Source: Chitinophaga sp. CF418 (lineage in GTDB: Bacteria > Bacteroidota > Bacteroidia > Chitinophagales > Chitinophagaceae). Taken from it: a DNA stretch of 64,000 bases. A program made the position numbers and the translations under genes. The stretch is taken from contig NZ_FRCN01000017.1 in assembly GCF_900142925.1 (NCBI RefSeq), forward strand, positions 79,838-143,837. Direction: 5' to 3'. This document shows, piece after piece, positions 42,960-51,982 of this stretch. The notes under the pieces were generated by a model. The model had not been told where the DNA came from. It saw only the letters and a list, made by a program, of their open reading frames with translations, and searched no databases. Positions within the stretch are counted from its first letter, which is position 1. Every line of letters starts with the position of its first letter.

Positions 42960-45116
42960 ATGCGATTGTCAAACAGTGAGCCATTAGATATAAACATACA
43001 AGTTCCGGTGATGGAAAAGAAAAGCAATAGCAAAAAGATTGTGCCAATTAAGAAAGTTAAGATGATTCCCCGGGACATCAGCTGGCTGGCCTTTAACGCA
43101 AGAGTTTTACAGGAAGCAGCTGATAATACCGTACCCCTTCATGAACGCATCCGTTTCCTCGGTATTTTTTCGAACAACCTGGACGAATTTTTCCGCGTAC
43201 GTGTTGCCACACTTAAAAGAATGCTGCTGGTTGGCAAGTCCACCCGTATGCATCTGGAAGAGAACCCCGATGAGATCCTGGACGAGATACAAAGCATGGT
43301 GATAGACCAGCAACGGGAGTTTGACCGCATCTGGGAAGGTATTGAAGACGAACTGAAGGACCATAAGATTTTCATTCGCACCGAAAAGCATCTCAATAAG
43401 GATCAGCAGAAATTCGTGCTCAACTACTTCAATGAAGAAGTACGTACCAATATTATTCCCCTGATGATCGAAAGTATCCAGCACTTTCCTTACCTCAGGG
43501 ATAAATCCATTTATCTGGGCGTTGTACTGGCAAGGCAGGATAACTCCGTCAGGCAGAAGTTTGCGCTGATAGAGATTCCCACCTCCATCCTGCCCCGTTT
43601 CATCATCCTGCCTTCCAGGGAGGGTGAAGAAGATATCATCCTGCTGGAAGACGTGATCCGTTTCTGCCTGCCGCATATCTTCTCTTACTTCGGTTTTGAC
43701 AAGTTCGCGGCGCATATCATCAAAGTAACAAGGGACGCGGAACTGGATATCGATAATGATATTTCCACAAGTCTGATACACCAGATCGAAAAAGGACTGA
43801 AGGACCGCCGTAAAGGGAAGCCGGTACGGTTTGTATACGATAAGGACATTGATCCGCTGCTGCTGGAATACCTCATGCGCCGCCTGGGTCTGTCCAGTAA
43901 GGACAACCTCATTCCGGGGTCCCGTATCCATAATTTCAAAGACTTTATGGATTTCCCTACCAGCGTATTTAAGGAAAGGTCCAATCCGCAGCGCAAGAGC
44001 TTCATCCATCCGCTGTTTGCCAACGCTTCCAGTGTGATGCACGTCATACAAATGCAGGATGTGATGCTGCATTTCCCCTACCACTCTTTTGATACCATCA
44101 TAGACCTGCTCAGGGAAGCAGCTATTGATCCTAATGTGACCAGTATCAAGATCACGGCTTACAGGCTGGCCCGCAACTCCAAGATCGTCAATGCCCTGGT
44201 GAACGCCGTGCGCAATGGTAAACACGTGACTGTGGCCCTGGAACTAAGAGCCCGTTTTAATGAAGCTGACAACCTGGAATGGAAGACCCGCCTGGAAGAT
44301 GAAGGGGTGAAAGTCCTGATTGGTATTCCCGGCCTGAAGATCCATGCCAAGCTGTGTGTTATCAAAAAACGCATCGGTACCAAGACCGTTCAATGTGGTT
44401 TTGTAAGCACCGGCAACCTGAATGAGAAAACGGCAAGGGTATATGGTGATCATTGCCTGCTCACAGCCAACAGGAACATCATGGCAGATATCAATCGCAT
44501 TTTTGCCTACATGGAGAGCAGCAAGCATGATATCAAAATGCTGGAAGCCTGTCATACGCTTCCGGTAAGCCCTTATAGCATGCGTCCTTTCTTTATACGC
44601 CAGGTGGAAAAGGAGATCAAGAATACCCGTAATAAGAAAGGCGGTTCCATGATCATCAAAATGAACTCTCTCTCCGATCCGGAAATGATTGGCCTTTTAT
44701 ATGAAGCTGCAAAAGAAGGTGTGGACGTTAAGATGATCATTCGTGGTATCTGTTGCGCCTATACGGATAACAAGAAGTGGAAGAAGGATATCACAGCGGT
44801 CAGCATCGTGGACGAGTACCTGGAGCATGCCCGTGTATTTGTATTCGGTAAAGAAGGACAGGAAAAGGTGTTTATTGCCTCCTGCGACTGGATGCTGCGT
44901 AACCTCGACCACCGCGTGGAAGTGGCCATTCCTATTACAGACCCGGGTATCCAGCAGGAGCTGAAAGACATCCTGGCCATACAGCTGAGCGGTAACGTCA
45001 AGGCCCGTATCCTGGATAATGATCAGAAAAACGAATATAAACGTGATAACGGCAAGAAGATCAGGTCACAGATAGAGATTTTTAAATATCTCCACGAGAA
45101 ACAATATAATAATTAG
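42960..45116 (+). CDS. ppk1: Polyphosphate kinase 1
   Basis: The protein has 718 residues. The N-domain starts at RDISWLAFNARVLQEA. The two catalytic histidines are His462 (GLKIHAKLCVI), which becomes phosphorylated, and His623 (YLEHARVFVF); their spacing is close to that of E. coli PPK. It makes polyphosphate from ATP at the membrane. The first ATG (42960) is used, but an internal ATG at 43011 is also possible because the first 17 residues are not conserved. The gene is followed after 78 bases by ppx, so synthesis and breakdown genes are neighbours. Confidence 0.96.
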   Translation: MRLSNSEPLDINIQVPVMEKKSNSKKIVPIKKVKMIPRDISWLAFNARVLQEAADNTVPLHERIRFLGIFSNNLDEFFRVRVATLKRMLLVGKSTRMHLEENPDEILDEIQSMVIDQQREFDRIWEGIEDELKDHKIFIRTEKHLNKDQQKFVLNYFNEEVRTNIIPLMIESIQHFPYLRDKSIYLGVVLARQDNSVRQKFALIEIPTSILPRFIILPSREGEEDIILLEDVIRFCLPHIFSYFGFDKFAAHIIKVTRDAELDIDNDISTSLIHQIEKGLKDRRKGKPVRFVYDKDIDPLLLEYLMRRLGLSSKDNLIPGSRIHNFKDFMDFPTSVFKERSNPQRKSFIHPLFANASSVMHVIQMQDVMLHFPYHSFDTIIDLLREAAIDPNVTSIKITAYRLARNSKIVNALVNAVRNGKHVTVALELRARFNEADNLEWKTRLEDEGVKVLIGIPGLKIHAKLCVIKKRIGTKTVQCGFVSTGNLNEKTARVYGDHCLLTANRNIMADINRIFAYMESSKHDIKMLEACHTLPVSPYSMRPFFIRQVEKEIKNTRNKKGGSMIIKMNSLSDPEMIGLLYEAAKEGVDVKMIIRGICCAYTDNKKWKKDITAVSIVDEYLEHARVFVFGKEGQEKVFIASCDWMLRNLDHRVEVAIPITDPGIQQELKDILAIQLSGNVKARILDNDQKNEYKRDNGKKIRSQIEIFKYLHEKQYNN

Positions 45117-45181
45117 GAATTGGAGCGGGAATCAGGATTTGAGTATTGATTAATTCCTGATTCCTGATTCTAATAATTATA

Positions 45182-45189
45182 TACATTTG
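45182..45189 (+). promoter_or_regulatory. ppx -7 box adjacent to the start codon
   Basis: TACATTTG matches TAnnTTTG and ends 5 bases before the ATG at 45195. A transcript starting at the usual distance would be leaderless or nearly so. An inverted repeat (GAATCAGGA / TCCTGATTC, about 45129-45170) lies just upstream. Confidence 0.5.
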
Positions 45190-45194
45190 CGCCC

Positions 45195-46076
45195 ATGAAG
45201 CTTGCTGCCATTGATATCGGGTCCAACGCTGCCAGGCTGCTCATCTCTGAAGCGTCTCCCAACAGCCAGGGCCGGATGGATTTTACCAAAGTAAACCTGG
45301 TCAGGGTGCCTTTACGCCTCGGTCTTGATGTATTCACCGAAGGCGCTATTTCGGAAAAAAGAGCCGATCACCTGCTGAATACGATTAAAGCGTATAAGCT
45401 TTTACTGGAAGTGTATGAAGTCAGGTACCTGAAAGCCTGTGCTACATCAGCCATGCGCGATGCATCCAATTCCGGAGAGATCCTGCAGAACGTCCGGCAG
45501 CAGACCGGGATAGATATCAAAGTCATCTCCGGGCAGGAAGAAGCCTCTTTTCTGTACGAGAGCCATATAGCAGAAAACCTCGACAAGACCCGCTCTTACA
45601 TGTATATCGATGTAGGGGGCGGTAGTACAGAGGTCACTCTCTTCAGTAACAACAGCCTGAAATATAAAGAGTCCTTCAATATCGGCACCATCCGCCTGAT
45701 GCAGAACCAGGTGAAGGATGACCAGTGGCAGTATATGAAGGATGCCATCAAAGCCCGCCTCCGGGGCGTGAACAATGTCACAGCCATCGGTTCCGGCGGT
45801 AATATCAACAAGATCTTCTCCCTTTCCAAGCGTAAGGAAGGCAAACCGCTTACGCTGGACGTACTTAAAGACTACTACAAGGAATTCAACAGCTTTACCG
45901 TCGAAGAGCGTATCCATCTATATAATCTCCGGGAAGACCGTGCCGATGTGATCGTACCCGCCCTTCAGATCTACATTAACATTATGCGCTGGGCAGATGC
46001 CGAAGAGATATTTGTACCCAAGATCGGTCTGGCAGATGGTCTTATCCAGTCACTCTATGCAGAGATCAGCAGGTAA
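45195..46076 (+). CDS. ppx: Exopolyphosphatase, Ppx/GppA family (short form)
   Basis: The protein has 293 residues. AAIDIGSNAARLLI is the family phosphate-1 loop; TSAMRDASN, ISGQEEASFLY and YIDVGGGSTEVTLF (phosphate 2) follow, with AIGSGGNINKI near residue 195. It lacks the C-terminal HD-like domain of E. coli Ppx (about 510 residues), as in the short GppA-like enzymes of Bacteroidota. It should cleave polyphosphate or pppGpp. It comes after ppk1, and panB starts 60 bases after its stop. Confidence 0.92.
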   Translation: MKLAAIDIGSNAARLLISEASPNSQGRMDFTKVNLVRVPLRLGLDVFTEGAISEKRADHLLNTIKAYKLLLEVYEVRYLKACATSAMRDASNSGEILQNVRQQTGIDIKVISGQEEASFLYESHIAENLDKTRSYMYIDVGGGSTEVTLFSNNSLKYKESFNIGTIRLMQNQVKDDQWQYMKDAIKARLRGVNNVTAIGSGGNINKIFSLSKRKEGKPLTLDVLKDYYKEFNSFTVEERIHLYNLREDRADVIVPALQIYINIMRWADAEEIFVPKIGLADGLIQSLYAEISR

Positions 46077-46136
46077 TTTCCAAATATTGGTTACCTTACG
46101 CGCGCTTTTACTTATCACATATTAACAGTCATTAGG

Positions 46137-46952
46137 ATGTCTACGCACAAAGAAGTTAAACGGATAACGACACATATACTGCAGAAAATGAAGGACGACG
46201 GAGAGAAGATCTCCATGATCACAGCTTATGACTATTCCATGGCCCGCATTTTTGATGATGCCGGTATGGATATCCTGCTGGTAGGCGATTCTGCATCTAA
46301 TGTGATGGCCGGCTTTGAAACAACACTTCCCATAACGCTTGACCAGATGATCTACCACGGCGCTTCCGTGGTAAGGGCTATTAAACGGGCCTTTGTGGTG
46401 GTCGACCTTCCATTTGGTACATACCAGGGTAACTCCAAGGAAGCGCTGGCATCTACCATTCGTATTATGAAAGAAACCAGCGCCCATGGCGTAAAGATAG
46501 AAGGCGGTGAAGAGGTTATTGAATCGGTAAAACGCATTATCTCTGCCGGTGTGCCGGTAATGGGACACCTGGGACTCACCCCTCAGTCCATCAATAAGTT
46601 TGGTACCTATACCGTAAGGGCTACCGACGAGGCGGAAGCCCAGAAACTGATCAACGACGCCCGCCTGCTCCAGGATGCAGGCTGTTTTGCCATTGTATTG
46701 GAAAAAATCCCCGCCCAGCTGGGCAAACAGGTGTCGGAAGCCCTGCGGATCCCGACCATAGGCATAGGCGCCGGTAAGCATGTTGATGGCCAGGTACTGG
46801 TGATGCATGACATGCTGGGCATCAATAAGGACTTTAAACCACGTTTCCTGCGTCGCTATCTCAATTTATATGACGAAATTTACAAGGCATCGCAGCAATA
46901 TATCCACGATGTGAAAGCCAAAGACTTTCCGAACGATAGCGAACAATATTAA
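46137..46952 (+). CDS. panB: 3-methyl-2-oxobutanoate hydroxymethyltransferase
   Basis: The protein has 271 residues. It has ISMITAYDYSMARIFDDAGMDILLVGDSASNVMAG (first 45 residues; the DxxD metal region is VGDSAS), FVVVDLPFGTYQ, GVKIEGGEE and GHLGLTPQSI, all PanB landmarks. It makes ketopantoate from 2-oxoisovalerate and methylene-THF. A DUF1338 gene begins 9 bases later, so the two are probably co-transcribed. Together with panC and panD, 5 kb upstream, it supplies pantothenate. Confidence 0.97.
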   Translation: MSTHKEVKRITTHILQKMKDDGEKISMITAYDYSMARIFDDAGMDILLVGDSASNVMAGFETTLPITLDQMIYHGASVVRAIKRAFVVVDLPFGTYQGNSKEALASTIRIMKETSAHGVKIEGGEEVIESVKRIISAGVPVMGHLGLTPQSINKFGTYTVRATDEAEAQKLINDARLLQDAGCFAIVLEKIPAQLGKQVSEALRIPTIGIGAGKHVDGQVLVMHDMLGINKDFKPRFLRRYLNLYDEIYKASQQYIHDVKAKDFPNDSEQY

Positions 46953-46961
46953 AATTGTTTT

Positions 46962-47849
46962 ATGTTAGACTATGTTCTTAGCGGTCTGATGCAGCGTTAC
47001 CAGGCCCGGGTTCCCGACGTTGCAGCTATCATTGCCGCCATGATCAGTGAAAATCTGATCGAAGTTCCGGAAGACATTGAAAATGACCATATTGCCTTCC
47101 GTACAATAGGCGTACCCGAACTCGGGATACAATCGCTGGAGAAGATCTTCCTCCACTACGGTTACACCAGAAGGGATGCGTACCATTTCAAAGAAAAGAA
47201 ACTGGACGCGTACTGGTATGCGCCCCCGCAACCTGGCTATCCCCGTATTTTTATCAGCGAGCTGAGGGTACAGGACCTGAGCCCTGCGGCCCAGCAGATC
47301 ATTACCAGCTATACCAACGAGGTACTGGTAGACCCTGTCATGAACCTCAACCTGGACGATGGACCCGCAGTAGATGCCTTCCTGCACAGTTCACTGTGGC
47401 GTACACCTACCCTGCAGGACTACCAGGCACTGGCAGCCGAAAGCGAATATGCTGCCTGGGTGATCTACAACCGCTATTACCTGAACCATTTTACTATCAG
47501 TGTACAGAACCTTCCTGACGGTTACAATACGGTAGCAGACTTCAATAACTTCCTTGAAAAAGAGGGATTTGTGCTGAACAATGCCGGCGGCAAGATCAAG
47601 ACCAGCCCTGATGGCCTGCTCCTGCAGAGTAGCACGGTGGCGAAGATGATCCCGGCAACCTTTGCCGGCGCTGAGGTTTATAAAATAGCAGGCTCCTACG
47701 TGGAATTCGCCGAGCGGAAGGTGTTGCCACAGTTTGCAGATCTTCCGGCAGATAAGATCACCCGTGCACACCGCCGGGAGGGATTTGAAGCCGGCAATGC
47801 AGACCGCATCTTTGAAAGCACTTACAGCTCACAGACAAACAAGCAATAA
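46962..47849 (+). CDS. DUF1338 (VOC superfamily) protein, HglS/2-oxoadipate dioxygenase-decarboxylase-like
   Basis: The protein has 295 residues. NDHIAFRTIGVPELGIQSLEKIFLHYGY is the DUF1338 N-terminal signature; the His in DHIAFRT is the likely first metal ligand. FISELRVQDLSP and GYNTVADFNNFLEKEGF are further conserved blocks. Pseudomonas HglS, a longer relative, turns 2-oxoadipate into D-2-hydroxyglutarate in lysine breakdown. It is followed by an ALDH7-type dehydrogenase, the enzyme for 2-aminoadipate semialdehyde, which supports that role. The sizes differ, so substrate is inference. Confidence 0.8.
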   Translation: MLDYVLSGLMQRYQARVPDVAAIIAAMISENLIEVPEDIENDHIAFRTIGVPELGIQSLEKIFLHYGYTRRDAYHFKEKKLDAYWYAPPQPGYPRIFISELRVQDLSPAAQQIITSYTNEVLVDPVMNLNLDDGPAVDAFLHSSLWRTPTLQDYQALAAESEYAAWVIYNRYYLNHFTISVQNLPDGYNTVADFNNFLEKEGFVLNNAGGKIKTSPDGLLLQSSTVAKMIPATFAGAEVYKIAGSYVEFAERKVLPQFADLPADKITRAHRREGFEAGNADRIFESTYSSQTNKQ

Positions 47850-47855
47850 TTACCG

Positions 47856-47895
47856 GTTGCCGGAGCCAACAGGATAGTCCTGCTACTCCGGCAAC
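47856..47895 (+). promoter_or_regulatory. Strong two-part hairpin between the DUF1338 and ALDH genes
   Basis: Outer arms GTTGCCGGAG and CTCCGGCAAC (10 bp, perfect) enclose CAGGA-TAG-TCCTG (5 bp). No T-run follows, so a plain terminator is unlikely. It could slow or process the transcript between the two genes. Confidence 0.55.
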
Positions 47896-47977
47896 AGCCA
47901 TATATTATCAACGTATTGCCGTTAACTCATACATACATCAAAACGCGCCGTGGCCCACACGGCATAAATAGTACAAA

Positions 47978-49507
47978 ATGATCCAGGACATTCTGCAGCA
48001 ATTACACATCAGCAACGTAAACAGTGGCGTCAGCACAGGTACTGCCTGGCTGGATGCAAAAGGAGAAAATATTCAGGCGTCCTCGCCCGTGGACGGGAAA
48101 GATATTGCCAGCGTCAAAGCGGCCAGCCATGCTGACTATGATGCAGTGATCGAAAAGGCGCAGGAAGCATTTAAGGAATGGCGTTTATGGCCCGCTCCCC
48201 GCCGTGGCGAGGTGGTGCGTCAGATGAGTGAAGCACTGCGGAAAAACAAGGAGGCGCTGGGCAAACTGGTGTCTTATGAAATGGGAAAAAGCCTGCAGGA
48301 AGGTTATGGAGAAGTGCAGGAAATGATCGACATCTGCGACTTTGCAGTAGGCCTCTCCCGTCAGTTGCACGGACTGAGCATGCATTCTGAACGTCCGGGA
48401 CACAGGATGTACGAGCAATGGCATCCGCTGGGCGTTACAGGCATCATTTCAGCCTTTAATTTCCCCGTAGCAGTGTGGAGCTGGAATGCTATGCTTGCAT
48501 GGGTTTGCGGCGACGTATGCGTCTGGAAACCATCAGAGAAAACACCTTTATCAGCTATTGCCTGTCAGCAGATTGTACAGGATGTGCTGAAAGCGAATAA
48601 AGTGCCGGAAGGCGTTTGCTGCCTGGTAACCGGCGGCCGTGAGGTAGGCGAATGGATGGCAGCAGATACCCGCATGCCACTGATCTCCGCTACCGGTTCC
48701 ACCCGCATGGGTAAGGCCGTTGGCAGCATAGTAGGCGCACGTCTGGGACGCGCCCTGTTGGAACTGGGTGGTAATAATGCGATCATCATCACCGCCAATG
48801 CCGACCTCGATATGTCCCTCATCGGATGCGTATTCGGAGCAGTAGGCACCGCCGGCCAGCGTTGTACCAGTACCAGAAGGCTGATCATTCATGAAAGTGT
48901 ATATGACGCATTTACACAGAAATTGGTGAAAGCATACCAGCAACTGCGCATTGGCAATCCACTGGATGAACATAACCACGTAGGACCCTTAATTGATAAG
49001 GACGCTGTTCGTCTTTACCAGGAATCCATCGAAAAGGTGAAAGCCCAGGGCGGCAGCTTCCTGGTGGAAGGAGGCGTGCTTTCTGGGGACGCTTATACAT
49101 CCGGCTGTTATGTTAAACCTTGTATAGCCGCTGTGGAGAACGGCTATGCTATCGTACAGCATGAGACTTTTGCACCTATCCTGTATGTGATGAAATACAG
49201 CAATATAGAGGACGCCATCGCTATGCAGAATGGCGTGCCGCAGGGATTGTCGTCCGCTATTATGACGCTGAACCTGCGGGAAGCAGAATTGTTCCTGTCA
49301 CAGTCAGGTTCCGACTGCGGTATTGCCAATGTCAATATCGGTACCTCCGGAGCGGAGATCGGCGGCGCATTTGGTGGAGAAAAGGAAACCGGCGGAGGCA
49401 GGGAAAGCGGTTCAGACGCCTGGAAGAATTACATGCGCAGGCAGACGAATACGATCAATTATTCTACGCAGCTCCCATTGGCTCAGGGTATCAGGTTTGA
49501 TCTGTAA
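47978..49507 (+). CDS. ALDH7-type aldehyde dehydrogenase (2-aminoadipate semialdehyde dehydrogenase-like)
   Basis: The protein has 509 residues. Catalytic Glu262 is in LLELGGNNA and Cys296 in GTAGQRCTSTRR, the normal 34-residue spacing. HPLGVTGIISAFNFPVAVWSWN and GGAFGGEKETGGGRESGSDAWKNYMRRQ match from memory the antiquitin/ALDH7A1 and AmaB group, which oxidises 2-aminoadipate semialdehyde to 2-aminoadipate using NAD. The HglS-like gene 128 bases upstream fits the same lysine pathway. A perfect terminator follows at 49665-49690. Confidence 0.9.
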   Translation: MIQDILQQLHISNVNSGVSTGTAWLDAKGENIQASSPVDGKDIASVKAASHADYDAVIEKAQEAFKEWRLWPAPRRGEVVRQMSEALRKNKEALGKLVSYEMGKSLQEGYGEVQEMIDICDFAVGLSRQLHGLSMHSERPGHRMYEQWHPLGVTGIISAFNFPVAVWSWNAMLAWVCGDVCVWKPSEKTPLSAIACQQIVQDVLKANKVPEGVCCLVTGGREVGEWMAADTRMPLISATGSTRMGKAVGSIVGARLGRALLELGGNNAIIITANADLDMSLIGCVFGAVGTAGQRCTSTRRLIIHESVYDAFTQKLVKAYQQLRIGNPLDEHNHVGPLIDKDAVRLYQESIEKVKAQGGSFLVEGGVLSGDAYTSGCYVKPCIAAVENGYAIVQHETFAPILYVMKYSNIEDAIAMQNGVPQGLSSAIMTLNLREAELFLSQSGSDCGIANVNIGTSGAEIGGAFGGEKETGGGRESGSDAWKNYMRRQTNTINYSTQLPLAQGIRFDL

Positions 49508-49664
49508 AAACTTTTTATTCCGCACACAATAACAGGAATGATAGGCCGTTTAATATGCGGATAACTTTTAAACTGATACTAATTACAATATATTATTAGC
49601 TTGTAGAAGCAGGTACCTTTCTTTCACAATTGCATGTGAGCGAACAATGTAGATCAAAAAGAAT

Positions 49665-49690
49665 AGCGAGGTTAGAGAACCTCGCTTTTT
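49665..49690 (+). terminator. Terminator after the ALDH gene
   Basis: Perfect 9-bp stem AGCGAGGTT / AACCTCGCT with an AGAG loop and five T residues after it. Confidence 0.88.
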
Positions 49691-49909
49691 CGTTAAACGG
49701 AAACCATGCTTATGAGAAAAGTAATCATAACTTTTTGGAAAGTTATCATGTACTCTTCCAGCTCTAAATATTACACTTTTTTCCGGAATTTCATATTCTA
49801 CTTTTGTGGTATTTGCAACTATTTTTTGACGAACGGTCATTTTCAAAGGCCGATTTCAATGCAGCAGCGACTTCTGTGGCAACATTGTTCACTTTCCCAA
49901 AAAGAAAAT

Positions 49910-49955
49910 TTCGCTCATATTCTTTTAATTGTTAAATTAACAGTACATGAGCGAA
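49910..49955. repeat. Inverted repeat TTCGCTCAT
   Basis: TTCGCTCAT (49910-49918) pairs exactly with ATGAGCGAA (49947-49955). A further TCGCTCAT is at 50044-50051, and GAGCGAA occurs near 49638. Recurrence suggests a protein-binding site, but no regulator is nearby. Confidence 0.4.
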
Positions 49956-50072
49956 TATAATTGAGTTACAGGTACTTCTATCTCAGCGGTTGTTGTTACG
50001 TGAACGGCTATCCAGATAATCAGCTACTGGCATATCGTATTACTCGCTCATCATTTAACGCAGGTGATTCCC

Positions 50073-50103
50073 TTGCATTTTGCGTACCTTTATTTTAATT
50101 TGG
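50073..50103 (+). promoter_or_regulatory. Candidate promoter of the subtilisin gene
   Basis: TTG (50073-50075), 20 bases, then TAATTTGG (50096-50103), one mismatch from TAnnTTTG. The spacing fits the Bacteroidota -33/-7 pair. Confidence 0.45.
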
Positions 50104-50128
50104 TTTTTGATTTTGGTTTTTGATTTTG
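50099..50128 (+). repeat. 13-bp tandem repeat in the subtilisin leader
   Basis: TTTGGTTTTTGAT occurs twice exactly (50099-50111, 50112-50124) and then starts a third time. It overlaps the -7 region. Confidence 0.6.
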
Positions 50129-50156
50129 TAAAGCTTATTGAGAAAAAAACAGACTG

Positions 50157-51860
50157 ATGAAATCTAACAGAGCTATGGCAGTCATGGCTGGTGGTGTTGT
50201 GTTGATGACTGCTCTTACTACCGCTAACCCGACTTATGCACAATCTTCAGCAACTCCCAGGAACTGGCAACTATTGAACTATGCGCAGGATAGTGTGTTT
50301 GGTACTGGCGTTGAGAAAGCATATAATGAACTCCTGAAAGGAAGGAAAGGCAGCCCTATACTGGTAGCTGTGATAGATTCCGGTATTGATACGCTTCATG
50401 AAGATCTGAAATCCATCCTTTGGGTGAACCAGAAGGAGATTCCCGGCAACGGTATTGATGACGACGGAAATGGTTATATCGACGACATCCATGGATGGAA
50501 TTTCCTGGGTGGTAAAGATGGCCGTAGCGTAAAGGAAGACAGTGACGAAGCGACCCGTGAATACTATCGCTATAAGAGCCTTTACGGCAATCCGGATTCT
50601 GCTCTCGACAAACAATCCAAGGAATATAGTTACTGGCAGAAACTGCAGGGTAAAGTATCCAGGCCTTCCGGTGAAAGCAAGGTTACTTATAAGACCATGC
50701 TGAAACTGCAGGAAAGCCTGCATAAGTGCGAAACACTCATTACGGGCTACCTGCACCAGAATGATTTCAACGCTGCAAAACTGGATAGTATACAAACTAC
50801 CGACCAGGATGTAATGGTGGCCAAGAAGTTCCTGCTACGTATCTTCCAGAATACAGGCGAGGAAAACCTCACCTATTCCGAACTGAAATCAGAGTTCGAT
50901 GAATACCTGGCTGACTTGAAAAAGAAAGCGGACCAGGCTGACAGTGAAGCGCCGGTTGATAAACGTGGAGACATTATCGGGGATAATGTGAACGACATCA
51001 ACGATAAATACTATGGAAACAATGACGTAATGGGACAATTCGGTTTCCATGGTACGCACGTTTCCGGTATCATCGCTGCTGCAAGAAATAACGGCGTTGG
51101 TATTGACGGTATCAATGAGAATGTACGCATCATGATGGTGAAAGCTGTTCCTGATGGTGATGAACGTGACAAAGATGTGGCGCTCGCCATCCGCTATGCG
51201 GTAGACAATGGTGCCCGTGTTATCAATATGAGCTTCGGCAAAGGCTTCTCCCCTCACAAAGACTGGGTGGATGCGGCTGTAAAATATGCGGAAGAGAAAG
51301 GTGTGTTACTGGTACACGCTGCAGGTAATGACGGCAATGATAATGACGTAGTGGATAATTTCCCTAACCCTGATTTTGCTGATCATTCTGCGAGAGCCAA
51401 TAACTACATTACTGTAGGCGCCAGCGGTAGCGGCAAAAACGGTAAAGTGGCCAGCTTCTCCAACTATGGTAAAAAGAATGTAGACATCTTCGCACCTGGT
51501 GTGCAGATCTATTCCACCGTTCCTGGCGGCAATAAATACGGCAACGCCAGCGGTACCAGTATGGCAGCTCCTGTTGTAGCAGGTGTAGCAGCGCTGGTGC
51601 TCTCTTATCATCCTGATCTTAACGCACAACAGTTAAAGTACGTCCTGGTGAAATCAGCCACTCCATTACCTGATGGCACTACGGAAGTGACCAAACCGGG
51701 CACGCCTGATGTGAAGGTTCCGTTTGCGGATCTGTCCATCTCCGGAGGGCTCGTAAATGCATATGAGGCGCTGAAACTGGCGGATAGTATCGATGCGAAT
51801 AAAGACCTGAAATCAAAGAAGAAGAAGAAGGCAAAGATGGAGTCCCTTAAAAAAGGGTAA
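50157..51860 (+). CDS. Secreted S8 (subtilisin-like) serine peptidase
   Basis: The protein has 567 residues. A signal peptide ends near residue 29 (TTANPTYAQ). The triad is Asp74 (VAVIDSGID), His298 (FHGTHVSGI) and Ser468 (ASGTSMAAP), with oxyanion Asn in HAAGNDG. A 224-residue stretch separates Asp and His, against about 32 in subtilisin; it contains NGIDDDGNGYIDD, a Ca-binding-like loop, and a helical, Lys-rich section. The end is a Lys tail (KSKKKKKAKMESLKKG) without a T9SS domain, so it is probably periplasmic or exported otherwise. A terminator follows. Substrates are unknown. Confidence 0.92.
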   Translation: MKSNRAMAVMAGGVVLMTALTTANPTYAQSSATPRNWQLLNYAQDSVFGTGVEKAYNELLKGRKGSPILVAVIDSGIDTLHEDLKSILWVNQKEIPGNGIDDDGNGYIDDIHGWNFLGGKDGRSVKEDSDEATREYYRYKSLYGNPDSALDKQSKEYSYWQKLQGKVSRPSGESKVTYKTMLKLQESLHKCETLITGYLHQNDFNAAKLDSIQTTDQDVMVAKKFLLRIFQNTGEENLTYSELKSEFDEYLADLKKKADQADSEAPVDKRGDIIGDNVNDINDKYYGNNDVMGQFGFHGTHVSGIIAAARNNGVGIDGINENVRIMMVKAVPDGDERDKDVALAIRYAVDNGARVINMSFGKGFSPHKDWVDAAVKYAEEKGVLLVHAAGNDGNDNDVVDNFPNPDFADHSARANNYITVGASGSGKNGKVASFSNYGKKNVDIFAPGVQIYSTVPGGNKYGNASGTSMAAPVVAGVAALVLSYHPDLNAQQLKYVLVKSATPLPDGTTEVTKPGTPDVKVPFADLSISGGLVNAYEALKLADSIDANKDLKSKKKKKAKMESLKKG

Positions 51861-51903
51861 CATCTACCAACGAATAAACACAACACAATTAACAAAACAT
51901 AAT

Positions 51904-51928
51904 AGGACTCCGCCAGGAGTCCTTTTGT
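51904..51928 (+). terminator. Terminator after the subtilisin gene
   Basis: Perfect 8-bp stem AGGACTCC / GGAGTCCT with loop GCCA, then TTTG. The GC-rich repeat family begins directly after it. Confidence 0.8.
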
Positions 51929-51982
51929 TTGTAGCGCGGGGTGCAACCCCGGGTGTTTGTAGCGCGGGGTGTAACCCCGGGG
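51927..51982. repeat. Two tandem 28-bp GC-rich palindromic repeats
   Basis: Two units start GTTTGTAGCGC and contain GGGGTG(C/T)AACCCC, at 51927-51954 and 51955-51982, differing at two positions. A decayed copy with GGGTACAATCCC lies near 52017-52030. The core is a self-complementary GGGG...CCCC hairpin. The same family occurs at 63825-63863 and 63959-63997. Confidence 0.75.

Larger units (their letters stand above)
49508..50156. other. Intergenic region before the subtilisin gene, 649 bp
   Basis: It contains the ALDH terminator (49665-49690), a plus-strand TACTTTTG box (49799-49806) with no recognised gene just after it, a 9-bp inverted repeat (49910-49955), and the promoter region and tandem repeat before the protease. 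Frames at 49583-49846 (minus) and 49706-49960 (plus) are Phe/Tyr-rich, cross or abut the terminator, and are not accepted. Confidence 0.5.

Noticed and set aside
43107..44225. Minus-strand 372-residue frame opposite ppk1
   Set aside because: Antisense to catalytic PPK sequence; no recognisable domain.
49583..49960. Frames of 84-87 residues on both strands
   Set aside because: The minus-strand one runs through the ALDH terminator; both are aromatic-rich products of AT-rich DNA without a start context.
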